The position numbers and the translations under genes are program-made. From Phycisphaerae bacterium (GTDB lineage: Bacteria > Planctomycetota > Phycisphaerae > FEN-1346 > JAACEH01), in NCBI GenBank assembly GCA_012729015.1, contig JAAYDY010000046.1, positions 1 through 57,285 on the forward strand: a stretch of DNA of 57,285 bases, read 5' to 3'. How positions within the stretch are numbered: the first letter of the stretch is position 1; each line of letters begins with the position of its first letter. Below the pieces are notes generated by a model. It was not told the DNA's origin. It did no database searches and saw only the letters and a program-made list of their open reading frames with translations. Shown here piece by piece: positions 8,892-18,210 of this stretch.

Positions 8892-9662
8892 TCACGACCG
8901 CCGCTGCTTGCGACGCATCCAGTTCTCCACGTAATCGGCCAGTTCCTGGCCGCGGAGCCGGTGCATGGCTTTCAGGTGGACGGCCCGCTCCTGGTCGCTG
9001 TCGAATTCGCTCTGCATCCGCGACACGCGGAACCGTCCGAGCCGCAGGGCCTCGACCAGTTCCTCGTCGCTGCGCAGCTCATACTCGAACTCGGTGGCGC
9101 ACCAGCCCACGCGCCATTGCCCGTGGGCGTCGCTGCCGGCGATGCCACGCAGGCGAAAACGCCCTGCGAATATCGCCGCCGCCTCGTTCTCTTCCGGCGT
9201 GCAGCCCCCGTTGTAGATCTCCACGCCCGTCAGCGGCCGGACCAGCTCCGGCAGGACCATGCCCCGCCGCCAGTCGAACCCGACGTCCTCGAAATACGTC
9301 CACAGGCCGCTGTGCACCTGCTGGCGGAACGGGTGAGCGGCAAACATGACTCCGCCCTCCCGCTCGACCGTCCGGGCCAGACGGCGGAAGCTCATGGGAG
9401 CGTCCGGGAAGTCCCGCCTGACGCCGTAGACGAGGATGTCGCCCAGTTCCTCCGTCTGCACCTCGACGCCGGCGAAAACGGCCAACCCTCGGCGGCGCCC
9501 GAGTCGCTGGGCCTTCAGGGCGCCGTCGATGCGGTTGTGGTCGGTGACGGCCAGGCCATTGAGCCCGACGCTGAGCGCCCGCGACACGAGTTCATCGGCC
9601 GACTGGCTGGCGCAGGCGCTGGCTTCGCGCGTATGGGTATGCAGATCAACGAGAAACGACAC
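8892..9662 (-). CDS. PHP-domain metal-dependent phosphoesterase
   Basis: 256 residues with the PHP fold signatures: DLHTHT (H8, H10) at the N-terminus, AVTDHNR, VFAGVEVQTEE, AAHPFR and GSDAH near the end. This resembles stand-alone YciV/TrpH-like phosphoesterases that hydrolyse nucleotide phosphates (3',5'-bisphosphates or short RNA). The GTG at 9662 is preferred because AGGAAGGTGGGG stands directly before it; another GTG at 9692 is in frame and would add ten residues. It is the first gene of the minus-strand group leading to yidC. Confidence 0.85.
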   Translation of the reverse strand: MSFLVDLHTHTREASACASQSADELVSRALSVGLNGLAVTDHNRIDGALKAQRLGRRRGLAVFAGVEVQTEELGDILVYGVRRDFPDAPMSFRRLARTVEREGGVMFAAHPFRQQVHSGLWTYFEDVGFDWRRGMVLPELVRPLTGVEIYNGGCTPEENEAAAIFAGRFRLRGIAGSDAHGQWRVGWCATEFEYELRSDEELVEALRLGRFRVSRMQSEFDSDQERAVHLKAMHRLRGQELADYVENWMRRKQRRS

Positions 9663-9727
9663 GTTCCCCACCTTCCTCAACGGTCGCGGCACACGCGATT
9701 CAGGTCGCCAAACAGCCCGCGGGCGGC

Positions 9728-9756
9728 TTGTAATGCTAGCCCGGAAGCCGTATAAT
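9728..9756 (+). promoter_or_regulatory. Promoter candidate for the FHA gene pair
   Basis: TTGTAA (9728-9733), 17-base spacer, TATAAT (9751-9756): a perfect -10 box with a 4/6 -35. It points toward the FHA gene at 9911 and lies just outside the divergent PHP gene, giving about 145 bases of leader. Confidence 0.6.
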
Positions 9757-9910
9757 AGGCCCTTGAGCGGACGATTGCAAGCTCGGACCCGTGCTGGAGC
9801 TAGCGTTCCGGTGCGCGCCGTCCTTCCATGGGGCGATGGTGGCGCCTCCCCCCGCTCGCAGGGGGAAGACGGGAAGCCTCAGCGGCCGGTTGCAGATGGA
9901 CAGGGTGACC

Positions 9911-10837
9911 ATGACATCACCAGAGACGCTGCCACAGTTTCACCTGACGGCCATTGACCCTCGGGATCCCAGTGTTCACGACAACGGGCTGCTGGTCGTC
10001 GTGGTCGGTCGCGAGGCGGGGTGCGAATTGACCCTGGGCGGACGCTCGGTGAGCGAATTGCACGCCTGCCTGGTGCGTCGGCGCGACGGCGTGTGGCTGT
10101 ACGACCTCGGGAGCCGCAACGGCACCAGCGTCAACGGCCACAAGGCCCATGCCCAGCGCCTGAACGACGGGGACACGGTGCAATTCGGCAGTCACCGGTT
10201 CCGCATCCGGGTCAGCGGCCAGATGGGGCACGCGGTGACGACGCTGGCGGCGTCGCTGCACGATGCGGTGGCGGGGCGGACGGAGGTCCTGACGCGGCCG
10301 GTGACGGTCGTGGGACGCCGCGAGCAGAGCGACCTGCGGTTGTCCGGCGACGACATCAGCCGCGTCCATTGCCTGCTGGTCCGTTGCGGGCTGGGGCTGA
10401 TCGTTCACGACCTCGACAGCCGCAATGGCACGTTCGTCACCGGTCGGCGGCAGAAGGAGCAACTGCTGACGGGCAACGAGATTCTGATGATCGGCCCCTA
10501 CGAGTTCCGGGTCCACATCGGGGCCGAGGACGAGGCGGGTGCCGCGTCGGGGCCGCAGGCCCGGCCGGAGGCCGACGACGTGTGGGCCGCCGCGGCCGCG
10601 GAGACGCGTTTCGGTTCGCATCCCAGCGACGAGGGGGCCCCGGCATCGCCGGCCGGCGGTGCATCCCCTGCGACCCCGGATGGGTCGGCCGGCGACGCCG
10701 ACGATTTCGATTCGCTCATCGCCGATGCCCTGGGCGAGTCGTCCCCGGGCCCGTCGGCGGCCGAGGCGCTGGACGACCTGTTCGCCGACGAGCGGGACGA
10801 GGCCGACGAAGGCCCCGAGGCCGAGGACCGCGCGTAG
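9911..10837 (+). CDS. Tandem FHA-domain protein
   Basis: 308 residues with two forkhead-associated domains that bind phosphothreonine peptides. FHA1 spans about 28-100 (GR at 33-34, S48..H51, RNGT 69-72). FHA2 spans about 131-203 (GR at 135-136, S150..H153, RNGT 171-174). Both keep the canonical GR/SxxH/NG residues. The C-terminal third is acidic, Ala/Pro-rich and probably disordered. The ATG at 9911 (MTSPETLPQF) follows ACAGGGTGACC; an in-frame ATG five codons earlier is an alternative. It is followed 54 bases later by a coiled-coil membrane protein, a likely partner. No Ser/Thr kinase gene is in view. Confidence 0.88.
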   Translation: MTSPETLPQFHLTAIDPRDPSVHDNGLLVVVVGREAGCELTLGGRSVSELHACLVRRRDGVWLYDLGSRNGTSVNGHKAHAQRLNDGDTVQFGSHRFRIRVSGQMGHAVTTLAASLHDAVAGRTEVLTRPVTVVGRREQSDLRLSGDDISRVHCLLVRCGLGLIVHDLDSRNGTFVTGRRQKEQLLTGNEILMIGPYEFRVHIGAEDEAGAASGPQARPEADDVWAAAAAETRFGSHPSDEGAPASPAGGASPATPDGSAGDADDFDSLIADALGESSPGPSAAEALDDLFADERDEADEGPEAEDRA

Positions 10838-10891
10838 CGGCCTCCGGCAGCGACTTCACGGACGACCGGCATTCACAGGGACGGCGGACTC

Positions 10892-12907
10892 ATGCCCCAC
10901 CGCGACAACGATCACTCGCTGGATATTCATCCGACCGATCTGCGACCGGCCCGTCGGGCGGACCTCACGCCGCCGCCGACGACGTCGGCGCCGGCCCGCG
11001 CTCCGGGCGAATCGTCCGGCCCGGCCCCCGCCGAGGCTCAGGCCCGCCTGGCGGCCGAGCGGCGACGCATGGAACAGGACGTGGCCGCTCTGCGCCGCGA
11101 ACTGGCCGCCGAGCGGCAGGCCCTGGCCGCACGCCAGGCGATGCTCGACGCCCAGCACCAGCAGCGGCAGGACGAGTCGCAGAAGCTCCTGGAGGCCGAA
11201 CGGCAGCGGCTGAAGCAGATGGATGCCGAGTTGGCGGCCGTGCGCCAGGCCCTCGATCTCGAGCGCCGGGCCCTGGACGACGAGCGGACGCGGCTGTCGG
11301 ACGACCGCGGGCAACTGGAGCGGGACCGCGACGACCTGGACCGGCGGCGCGAGGCCCTCGCGGACCAGTCGCAGTCGCTCGAAACCGAGCAGCGGCAGGT
11401 GGCCGCGCTGCGGCTGGAGATCGGTCAGGGGCAATCGCAGGTGGAGGACGCGCGGCGGCGGCTTGACGAGCAGGCACGCCGCCTGGCCGAGCAGGCCGGC
11501 GCCCTGGACGGCGACAAAGAGGCCCTGGCCCGCCAGCAGCAGGAACTCGAGGCGAGCCGTCGCGATCTGGAGCAGCGAAGTCTCGACCTGGAGCGGCAGC
11601 AGGGCGACGTGCAGTCGCAGGCCGCGCGGCTCGAAGCGGCACAGGACGCGATTCGGCGCCGCCACGAGGACCTGTCGCGGCAGCAGCAGGAATTGGCCGA
11701 CCGCGGGCAGCAGCTCCAGGACGACATCCTCCGGCACAAGGAGCACGTGGCCCAGGTCCGCCAGGCGGAAGACGACGCCCGCCTGGCCCAGACCGAGGCC
11801 GCCGAGACCGCCAGAGACCTGGAGGCCGACGCCGCCAAGACAGAGGCCGCGGACGCCGATGGCCGCACCGCCTCCGTGCACGACGACGACATGCGGGCGC
11901 TGCTGACGGATTTGCAGCCGGACCCGTTCTTCGACCGCGAGCCCGAGGGGCAGCGGATGCCGTATGCCGAGCCGCGCGACGCCAACCAGTGGCCCGACGC
12001 CGAACCGCACACCCCGCGCCGGCCGGCCCCGTCGCGGCGGCCGGTCTGGGCCATCCTGGCGGCCGCGGTCGTGCTGGCGGCGGCCGGAATTGCGGCCATC
12101 GTGATGCTGAAAGGGCCCGAACCGTCGTTGCCCGTCGCGCAGACGCCCGCCACGCCCACCCCGCCCACCCCAGACACACAGAAACAGGAGCCAGACGGAC
12201 AGACGCCGGACGTACACGCAACCCCGCTGCCGGAGGCGACCGCAGCCACCGTCGGGACGGTGCCTGATGTGACCGAACCGCCGGTCGCGGCGACCGACAC
12301 GGCCGTCGAAATCGGACCTGTCGCGGCCCCGGTCGCACAGGCCAAACCCGTTGCGGCCACGGCGACATCCCCCGACGCGGTCTCTCCGTCGGCTGCACCG
12401 GCCGACGAGCCACACGCTGCGGCCGCCGAGGCCTTGCCGACGATTCCCGGCGGCGTCTGGCCGTACACCATCCCCGAGAACCTGACGCCCGCGGCCGATC
12501 TGGAGCCCACGCTTCAGTGGGCCCGGCGCGACCTGGCCGAGCGGATTGCCGCCGTGCAACGGGCCTATGCGTTCGACCCTCAGCAGGGGCCGCAGCAGGC
12601 CATTGCCGTGCGGCTCGATGACAAGCTGCGGATCGAACTGGGCCGCTTCCTTCCGCCGCCGTACCTGGCCGACGAGAAAGTCGTCGGTGCCGACGGCGCG
12701 GTCGTCGTCGAGAAGGTCTCCACGCTCGTTTTCCTGGAGTTCCTGGTCAAAGGACAGCAGTACCTGTTTGTCCTCAAACGCCGCGACGGCGACGGGTCGA
12801 TCGTTCCCGGCCGCCAAGGCAGCTTCGTGCTGATCCCGGGGGCCATCCAGGAACATACCGTCGTGCTGGATCCCAACGAGCGAACCCTGCCCGAGCCGCT
12901 GGAGTGA
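10892..12907 (+). CDS. Long coiled-coil, single-pass membrane protein
   Basis: 671 residues with no family I recognise. Residues about 1-45 are Pro/Ala-rich. About 47-330 is a dense Gln/Arg/Glu/Leu heptad coiled coil. One membrane helix (WAILAAAVVLAAAGIAAIVM) lies near 386-405. An Ala/Pro/Thr linker runs to about 510, and a folded C-terminal domain (about 515-671) contains GGVWPYTIPENL and YLFVLKRRDGDG. The order suggests a cytoplasmic coiled coil and a periplasmic C-terminal domain. It pairs with the FHA gene upstream, so the N-terminal part may be a phosphorylated or FHA-bound scaffold; that is inference. Coding use matches its neighbours. Confidence 0.75.
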   Translation: MPHRDNDHSLDIHPTDLRPARRADLTPPPTTSAPARAPGESSGPAPAEAQARLAAERRRMEQDVAALRRELAAERQALAARQAMLDAQHQQRQDESQKLLEAERQRLKQMDAELAAVRQALDLERRALDDERTRLSDDRGQLERDRDDLDRRREALADQSQSLETEQRQVAALRLEIGQGQSQVEDARRRLDEQARRLAEQAGALDGDKEALARQQQELEASRRDLEQRSLDLERQQGDVQSQAARLEAAQDAIRRRHEDLSRQQQELADRGQQLQDDILRHKEHVAQVRQAEDDARLAQTEAAETARDLEADAAKTEAADADGRTASVHDDDMRALLTDLQPDPFFDREPEGQRMPYAEPRDANQWPDAEPHTPRRPAPSRRPVWAILAAAVVLAAAGIAAIVMLKGPEPSLPVAQTPATPTPPTPDTQKQEPDGQTPDVHATPLPEATAATVGTVPDVTEPPVAATDTAVEIGPVAAPVAQAKPVAATATSPDAVSPSAAPADEPHAAAAEALPTIPGGVWPYTIPENLTPAADLEPTLQWARRDLAERIAAVQRAYAFDPQQGPQQAIAVRLDDKLRIELGRFLPPPYLADEKVVGADGAVVVEKVSTLVFLEFLVKGQQYLFVLKRRDGDGSIVPGRQGSFVLIPGAIQEHTVVLDPNERTLPEPLE

Positions 12908-13037
12908 CTCCACCCGGAGGGTGCATTCACGTTCTTGGGAAGCAGGGGCTCTTCTGCCGCTGCCACTCACGGGCAATATGCCCGTGCTACGGTACGGCCC
13001 CCAAAACGCTGATGCGCCCCCGCCCGGAGCCGAGCGG

Positions 13038-13066
13038 GTAGGGTGGGTCCCCCGGACCCACGCGGG
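13038..13066 (+). repeat. GTAG-headed REP-like hairpin, stem GTGGGTCC
   Basis: The head GTAGG is followed by stem GTGGGTCC-ccc-GGACCCAC (13043-13061) and a CGCGGGA tail. It shares head and tail with the elements near 18308, 24618, 28883 and 36210, but the stem sequence differs in a compensated way. Confidence 0.7.
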
Positions 13067-13143
13067 ACGCAGGGGTTGCCTGGTGGTTCAGGCGTGCGAT
13101 ACGATGGCACATGTGGCCGCGAGTCCGTAGGTCGGGGGAGAAA

Positions 13144-13197
13144 ACAGTATACTGTCCCCATGGGTCCTGTCCCCATGGGTCATGTCCCCATGGGTCA
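13144..13197. repeat. Palindrome plus 15-bp tandem repeat (x3)
   Basis: The perfect 12-bp palindrome ACAGTATACTGT (13144-13155) runs into three tandem copies of TGTCCCCATGGGTC(C/A) at 13153, 13168 and 13183, each containing CCCATGGG. They end 22 bases before the 13220 start codon. This could be an operator or a mobile-element end; function unknown. Confidence 0.7.
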
Positions 13198-13219
13198 ATG
13201 AGATGGAGGAGGCAGGACC

Positions 13220-14479
13220 ATGATCAATTCCGCCACGCATTTGCTGCTAGCGATTCTCTTGCTGTGGGCAACGGATGCCGTCGCGACGGCGGAGGATCAG
13301 GGCCGTCCGGACAGTACGCGGCTGCTGAGTCTATTCGAACGAGATGGACAATATGCCGTTGTCGGTCGGAAGGTAACGCCACCGGCCCCCAGCAGTGAAT
13401 CAGCAAGGAGGACGTCGCCTTCCGTGCCCATGGGGCCGATTAGCAGGCTGGAGACTAATCAGGAATATGCGAAGGTGTTCCGGAAATTTCCAGATTTAGT
13501 AAAGCGGCAGCGCGAGATAGATGAAAGGGGTCCGGCTGGCTTCAGAACCGGACGGGGCTACAGAAGCTTCTGGCCACCATTGCCGATTTACCAGATGTAC
13601 GATCTCTGGCTTGCCTGGGGACTTTCGGAGGAGTATCTTGAAATTGGTGCAGACGGCAAGATGGTCAAGATCCGTTTGGGCCCACTGACCATGCGGACAT
13701 ATAATACGCCCCCGATGGGTGTGCTGATGCGGGACTACAAGCAGCCTGAAGCTGATTTGGTCAAGCCGGTTCTCTTCTGCATTGATGATCGATTCTATTC
13801 GGTGTATGGAGACTGCCAGGTGGCCGGGCATGTGCCCGTGGAAGGATATCCTGACGACTTGGCGGCGTTGCGGTATGCCGGCAATCCTCTTTATGCCTGT
13901 AGCAAGGAGTTGCCTCCACCGCTTCAATCCTGCGGCGTTGACAAGGAGGGAGTCATCTGGTTGGCCGATCGCGAAGGACACGTGGCGTTTTTCAGGACCA
14001 AGTCCTTGGACTTTGTGCGGAAATGCACCGCGATTGAAGGCGTCACGCGGCTGTTGATTCCTCGTGATAATCAGTCGAGAGCGATGTTTGCCTTCAATGG
14101 CGAAAAGAAAGTGTTCCAGGAATACCAAGTGGAAGTTGGGGGGGAGCCCACCGTTCCCGCCGCTCCGCGAGTGTTGCCCTCTGACACGGGGCACGTGTTG
14201 TACTGTGATGCGGAGCGAGTCGTGTTTCTTACGACCGACAGCGCTGTCATCTGGCAAGGCAACACGGATGACACGAAGCTGTCGACCTCCCTCAAACTCG
14301 AGAAAGGGGCCGTAGTCTGGGATGCGGTTTATCTGGCCAAGATGAACCAAGTGGCTTTGCTAAGCGCTCCCATTTCGCAGCCCCTTGAGGAAATTGGCGA
14401 GTATGGAAAACTCGAAGAGGTGGAGCGAAGCTGGGATAACTTGAAACTGAGCGTGCTGACTCTGCCAAAGGGCAAATGA
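13220..14479 (+). CDS. Secreted hypothetical protein
   Basis: 419 residues with an N-terminal signal peptide (MINSATHLLLAILLLWATDA, cleavage likely near residue 24). The mature part is not recognised. It has alternating beta-strand and turn character, with phrases such as VIWLADREGHVAFFRTKSLD suggesting a propeller-like sheet fold, but this is only an impression. GGAGGAGGCAGGACC before the ATG is a strong ribosome site. The gene is visibly less GC-rich, with more A/T-ending codons than its neighbours, and palindromic repeats sit just upstream, so horizontal acquisition is possible. It stands alone. Confidence 0.8.
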   Translation: MINSATHLLLAILLLWATDAVATAEDQGRPDSTRLLSLFERDGQYAVVGRKVTPPAPSSESARRTSPSVPMGPISRLETNQEYAKVFRKFPDLVKRQREIDERGPAGFRTGRGYRSFWPPLPIYQMYDLWLAWGLSEEYLEIGADGKMVKIRLGPLTMRTYNTPPMGVLMRDYKQPEADLVKPVLFCIDDRFYSVYGDCQVAGHVPVEGYPDDLAALRYAGNPLYACSKELPPPLQSCGVDKEGVIWLADREGHVAFFRTKSLDFVRKCTAIEGVTRLLIPRDNQSRAMFAFNGEKKVFQEYQVEVGGEPTVPAAPRVLPSDTGHVLYCDAERVVFLTTDSAVIWQGNTDDTKLSTSLKLEKGAVVWDAVYLAKMNQVALLSAPISQPLEEIGEYGKLEEVERSWDNLKLSVLTLPKGK

Positions 14480-14576
14480 TGCTGTTGGAGAGCGGCAGTT
14501 TCATCGCAGAGGTGCTTGTGGTTGTGTGTGCTAGGGAGGCTCCATGATGCGATGACCGTAACCCCCGGAGGCGAGC

Positions 14577-14605
14577 TTGACACTCGTGCGGCAGCTCTCT
14601 ATGAT
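14577..14605 (+). promoter_or_regulatory. Promoter for yfcE-like gene
   Basis: TTGACA (14577-14582), 17-base spacer, TATGAT (14600-14605): an almost ideal sigma-70-type promoter, about 30 bases ahead of the ATG at 14636. It would drive the phosphodiesterase and the overlapping PEGA lipoprotein. Confidence 0.75.
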
Positions 14606-14635
14606 CGCATCGTTTGAGTCCTCGGGAACCGGCCC

Positions 14636-15136
14636 ATGCGCATCGGTCTGATCAGCGACACGCACGATAACCTGGTGGCCCTGGACCGTGCGCTGGCGGC
14701 GCTGGAGGCCGCCGGCGTCGAGGCCGTGATCCACGCGGGCGACTTCTGTTCGCCGTTTGCGCTGAAGCTGTTGCTCGGGCGGCTTCGTGTGCCGCTGCTG
14801 GGCGTCTTCGGCAACAACGACGGCGAGCGGCGGGGGCTGGCCCGGCTGCTGCCCGACCTGTGCGACGGGCCGCGGCGGTTCGACCTGGGCGGCCGTCGGT
14901 TCTGCCTGGTGCATGATGCGGCCACCCTGGCGACGGAGGGCGCGGCGGGGGCCGACATTGTTGTCTGCGGCCACACGCACGAGCCGCTGGCCGAACGTCG
15001 CGGCGGCGCGCCGTACGTCAATCCCGGCGAGTGCTGCGGGTGGCTGACCGGGTTGTGTCGCGTGAGCCTTCTTGACACGGAGACGCTGGCGGTGGACAAT
15101 CGGGTGATCTATCATCAGGAAAGGCCCGACTTATGA
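14636..15136 (+). CDS. YfcE/MJ0936-family metallophosphodiesterase
   Basis: 166 residues with the compact YfcE motif set: SDTHDN (D8, H10), HAGDF (GD near residue 40), GNND (FGNNDGE), CLVHD and CGHTHEP. Members hydrolyse phosphodiester bonds using two metals. The length (about 165-185 residues) is normal for the family. The gene ends in a 4-base ATGA overlap with the next gene, so the two are translationally coupled. A weak ribosome site (GGGAACC) precedes the ATG. Confidence 0.9.
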   Translation: MRIGLISDTHDNLVALDRALAALEAAGVEAVIHAGDFCSPFALKLLLGRLRVPLLGVFGNNDGERRGLARLLPDLCDGPRRFDLGGRRFCLVHDAATLATEGAAGADIVVCGHTHEPLAERRGGAPYVNPGECCGWLTGLCRVSLLDTETLAVDNRVIYHQERPDL

Positions 15137-15561
15137 GCGCAAGAGGGGTCATCGTGACCGTGCTGGCCGTCGTCGCGCCGCTGTGTGCCGGATGCACCGG
15201 CCGCGTGGCCCGCTCCATCACCATCGAGACCAATCCGCCCGGAGCCGTCGTCTGGCTCAACGACAACGAAGTCGGCCGCACGCCCGTGACGGCCCCGTTC
15301 ACGTGGTACGGCGTCTACAGCATCCGCATGGAGCTGGACGGCTACGAGCCGCTGGTGGTGAACGAGCGCGTGGCCGCCCCGTGGTACCAATGGATGTTCC
15401 TGGACCTGCCGTTCGAGACGGTGGTGCCCGGCACGCGGCACGACGAGCACCGCTTCGGCCCGTACGAACTGACGCCGGCCAAGGCGTCGGACCCCGACGA
15501 ACTGGTGCTTCGCGCCAGACAGTTCCGCGACGAGGCCCGACAGGATCTCCCCGCCGAATAA
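15133..15561 (+). CDS. PEGA-domain lipoprotein
   Basis: 142 residues with signal MSARGVIVTVLAVVAPLCAG and lipobox LCAGC (cysteine at about 21), then a PEGA domain (about 29-65) with SITIETNPPGAVVWLNDN and GRTPVTAPFTWYG, followed by YSIRMELDGYEPL. PEGA domains are small beta folds in surface or periplasmic proteins. The remainder has conserved-looking aromatic residues (WYQWMFLDLPFE). It overlaps the upstream phosphodiesterase by 4 bases. It is likely anchored in a membrane facing the periplasm or surface. Confidence 0.88.
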   Translation: MSARGVIVTVLAVVAPLCAGCTGRVARSITIETNPPGAVVWLNDNEVGRTPVTAPFTWYGVYSIRMELDGYEPLVVNERVAAPWYQWMFLDLPFETVVPGTRHDEHRFGPYELTPAKASDPDELVLRARQFRDEARQDLPAE

Positions 15562-15663
15562 CCCCGTGCGGCTGCTTGCAGCCGCCGGAAGCCGCAGGGT
15601 GGCTGATCCGCCGTTACGCGGAGAGCCATCGCGCCGCAGGGCGCGTCAACGAAGGAGATCGCC

Positions 15664-18210
15664 GTGAGCGAGTACAATCCGCAGTCGATCGAACTGAAAT
15701 GGCAGACGCGATGGGACGAGCAGAGCCTGTTTGCCGCCGCCGACCCGGCCGCCGATCCCAAGGGACGCAAGAAGTTCTACTGCCTGGTCATGTTCCCGTA
15801 TCCGAGCGGCACGCTGCACGTCGGCCACGGCCGCAACTACATCATCGGCGACGTGGTGGCCCGGTACAAGATGACGCGCGGCTACAACGTGCTGACGCCG
15901 ATGGGGTGGGACGCCTTCGGCCTGCCGGCCGAGAACGCCGCCATCAAGCAGAACGCCGATCCGGCCAAGTGGACCTACGACAACATCGCGAAGATGAAGA
16001 CGCAGCTGCGCCGCTGGGGCGTCGGGTACGATTGGCCGCGCGAGGTCGCCACGTGCGACGCCGACTACTACAAGTGGACCCAGTGGATCTTCACGGTGCT
16101 GTACCGGCGCGGGCTGGCCTACCGCAAGAAGGCCCCGATCAACTGGTGCCCGCAGTGCAACACCGCCCTGGCCAATGAAGAGGTGGTCACCGGCGGCTGC
16201 GAACGGTGCGGCGCGGCCGTCGAGCAGCGCGACCTCCAGCAATGGTTCTTCCGCATCACCGAGTACGCCCAGCGCTTGCTGGACGACCTGTCGTTGCTGG
16301 ACGGCTGGCCCGAGACCGTCCGGACGATGCAGGCGAACTGGATCGGCCGCAGCGAAGGCGCCCGCGTCGATTTCAAGGTCACTCACACCGGCGAGCCGCT
16401 GCCGTGCTTCACGACGCGGCCCGACACCCTCTGGGGCGTCACGTTCATGAGCCTGGCGCCCGAGCACCCGATGATTCCCGAACTGGTGCGCGGCACCGAG
16501 CACGAAGGCCCCGTCATGGAGTTCGTGGCCCGCGTCCGCCGCCAGAGCGCCGCCGACCGCGGCGCCGAGACCACCGTCAAGGAGGGTGTCTTCACCGGAC
16601 GCACCGTCACCAACCCCGTCAACGGCGAGGCCGTGCCGCTCTGGGTGGCCAACTATGCCCTGATGGAGTACGGCACGGGGGCCGTCATGGCCGTGCCGGC
16701 CCACGATCAGCGCGACTTCGAGTTCGCCAGGAAGTACGACCTGCCGATCAAGGTGGTCATTCAGCCCAAGGGCCGCGCGACGCCGCTGACGGCCGCGGAA
16801 CTCACCGAGGCGTATGTCGAGGCCGGCGAAATGGTTAACTCCGCCGCCATGACCGGCACGCCGTCGCCGAGCGGCATTCCGGCCGTGATCGAGTACCTTG
16901 AGAAACACGCCATGGGCGAGCGGACCGTCAACTACCGCATTCGCGACTGGCTGATTTCGCGGCAACGGTATTGGGGCGCGCCGATTCCGGTCATCTACTG
17001 CGACGCCTGCGGCGAGCAGGTGGTGCCCGACGAGCAACTGCCGGTGCAACTGCCCGAGACGTCGAAGGTGGACTTCCGCCCCAAGGGCACCAGCCCGCTG
17101 GCCGGCGTGGCCGAGTGGGTGAACACGACGTGCCCGAAGTGCGGCGGCCCCGCCCGGCGCGAGACCGACACGCTGGCCCAGTGGCTCTGCTCGTGCTGGT
17201 ACTTCCTGCGGTTTGCCTCGCCGGTGCTGCCGGGGCAGGAGAACGCCCAGGCCTTCCGCCGCAAGGACATCGACTCGTGGCTGCCCGTGGACCAGTACAT
17301 CGGCGGCGTCGAGCATGCCGTGCTGCACCTCCTCTACACCCGGTTCATCGTCAAGGTGCTGATGGACGCCGGACACGTGGGCGAGAACTGCCGCGAACCG
17401 TTCAAGGCCCTCTTCACGCAGGGCATGATCTGCAAGATGAGCGAGAAGACGGGCAAGTTGGAGAAGATGTCCAAGTCCAAGGGCAACGTCGTGTCGCCGG
17501 ACGCCCTGATCGCCCAGTACGGGGCGGACACGCAGCGGCTCTATACCCTGTTCATCGGCCCGCCGCAGAAGGACGCCGAATGGAACGATTCGGCCGTGGC
17601 CGGGGCCCACCGGTTTCTGAAGCGCCTGTGGGTTCACGTGGATGAGCATCTTGCGACGTTGCACGACGTTGCGCCGTACGCCGGCGACGGCGGAGACCTC
17701 GATCCGGAGGCCAAGGCCCTGTGGCGGAAGACGCATCAGGCCATCCGCAAAGTGACCGCCGACATCGAGCAGTCGTGGCAATTCAACACGGCGATTGCCG
17801 CCGTCATGGAACTGTCGAACCTGCTGGGCGACTCCCTCGGAACGCTCGCCTCGCAGGAGCGGGGCAGGGCGGTGGTGCGTTTTGCCCTGGAGTCGATGGT
17901 GCGTCTGCTCGGGCCGATGGTGCCGCACGTGGCCGAGGAGTTGTGGGAGACGATGGGCCACGACGGCGGCCTGATTGCCGCGGGGTGGCCGGAGTTCAGC
18001 GAGGCGGCCTGCGCCGAGGACGTGATCGAGTTGGCGGTGCAGGTGAACGGCAAGCTGCGCAGCCACGTGACGGTGCCTGCCGGAACCGACGACAAGACAA
18101 TCGAGCAACTGGCCCTGGCCGACGAGAACGTCCAGAAAGCCATTGGCGGCGCGACGGTCCGCAAGGTGATCGTCGTGGCCGGACGGTTGGTGAACATCGT
18201 GGCCAAGTGA
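15664..18210 (+). CDS. leuS: Leucyl-tRNA synthetase
   Basis: 848 residues, class Ia synthetase charging tRNA-Leu. The HIGH motif is HVGH at 52-55 and the KMSKS motif is exact near 601-605 (EKMSKSKGN). The CP1 editing domain is present with [12 protein letters not shown] and [13 protein letters not shown], whose aspartate region removes mischarged amino acids. Zinc-type cysteine clusters (CPQCN, CERCG and CPKCGG) are visible. The C-terminal anticodon and tRNA-contact region is complete. The GTG start at 15664 has GAAGGAG 7 bases upstream. Length is normal for bacterial LeuRS. Confidence 0.97.
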   Translation: MSEYNPQSIELKWQTRWDEQSLFAAADPAADPKGRKKFYCLVMFPYPSGTLHVGHGRNYIIGDVVARYKMTRGYNVLTPMGWDAFGLPAENAAIKQNADPAKWTYDNIAKMKTQLRRWGVGYDWPREVATCDADYYKWTQWIFTVLYRRGLAYRKKAPINWCPQCNTALANEEVVTGGCERCGAAVEQRDLQQWFFRITEYAQRLLDDLSLLDGWPETVRTMQANWIGRSEGARVDFKVTHTGEPLPCFTTRPDTLWGVTFMSLAPEHPMIPELVRGTEHEGPVMEFVARVRRQSAADRGAETTVKEGVFTGRTVTNPVNGEAVPLWVANYALMEYGTGAVMAVPAHDQRDFEFARKYDLPIKVVIQPKGRATPLTAAELTEAYVEAGEMVNSAAMTGTPSPSGIPAVIEYLEKHAMGERTVNYRIRDWLISRQRYWGAPIPVIYCDACGEQVVPDEQLPVQLPETSKVDFRPKGTSPLAGVAEWVNTTCPKCGGPARRETDTLAQWLCSCWYFLRFASPVLPGQENAQAFRRKDIDSWLPVDQYIGGVEHAVLHLLYTRFIVKVLMDAGHVGENCREPFKALFTQGMICKMSEKTGKLEKMSKSKGNVVSPDALIAQYGADTQRLYTLFIGPPQKDAEWNDSAVAGAHRFLKRLWVHVDEHLATLHDVAPYAGDGGDLDPEAKALWRKTHQAIRKVTADIEQSWQFNTAIAAVMELSNLLGDSLGTLASQERGRAVVRFALESMVRLLGPMVPHVAEELWETMGHDGGLIAAGWPEFSEAACAEDVIELAVQVNGKLRSHVTVPAGTDDKTIEQLALADENVQKAIGGATVRKVIVVAGRLVNIVAK

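Larger units (their letters stand above)
12908..13219. other. Gene-free interval with several palindromes
   Basis: No convincing gene in 312 bases. It holds the hairpin CACGGGC-aata-GCCCGTG near 12967-12985, a GTAG-headed hairpin at 13038-13066, the 12-bp palindrome ACAGTATACTGT (13144-13155) and a 15-bp tandem repeat (13153-13197). Confidence 0.6.

Noticed and set aside
5258..9349. A 1363-residue open frame on the plus strand
   Set aside because: It overlaps yidC, metallophosphatase and PHP genes and has His/Arg/Gln-rich low-complexity content typical of antisense frames in GC-rich DNA.
10965..12413. Arg/Pro/Ala-rich minus-strand frame over the coiled-coil gene
   Set aside because: Low complexity and antisense to the heptad-coding gene.
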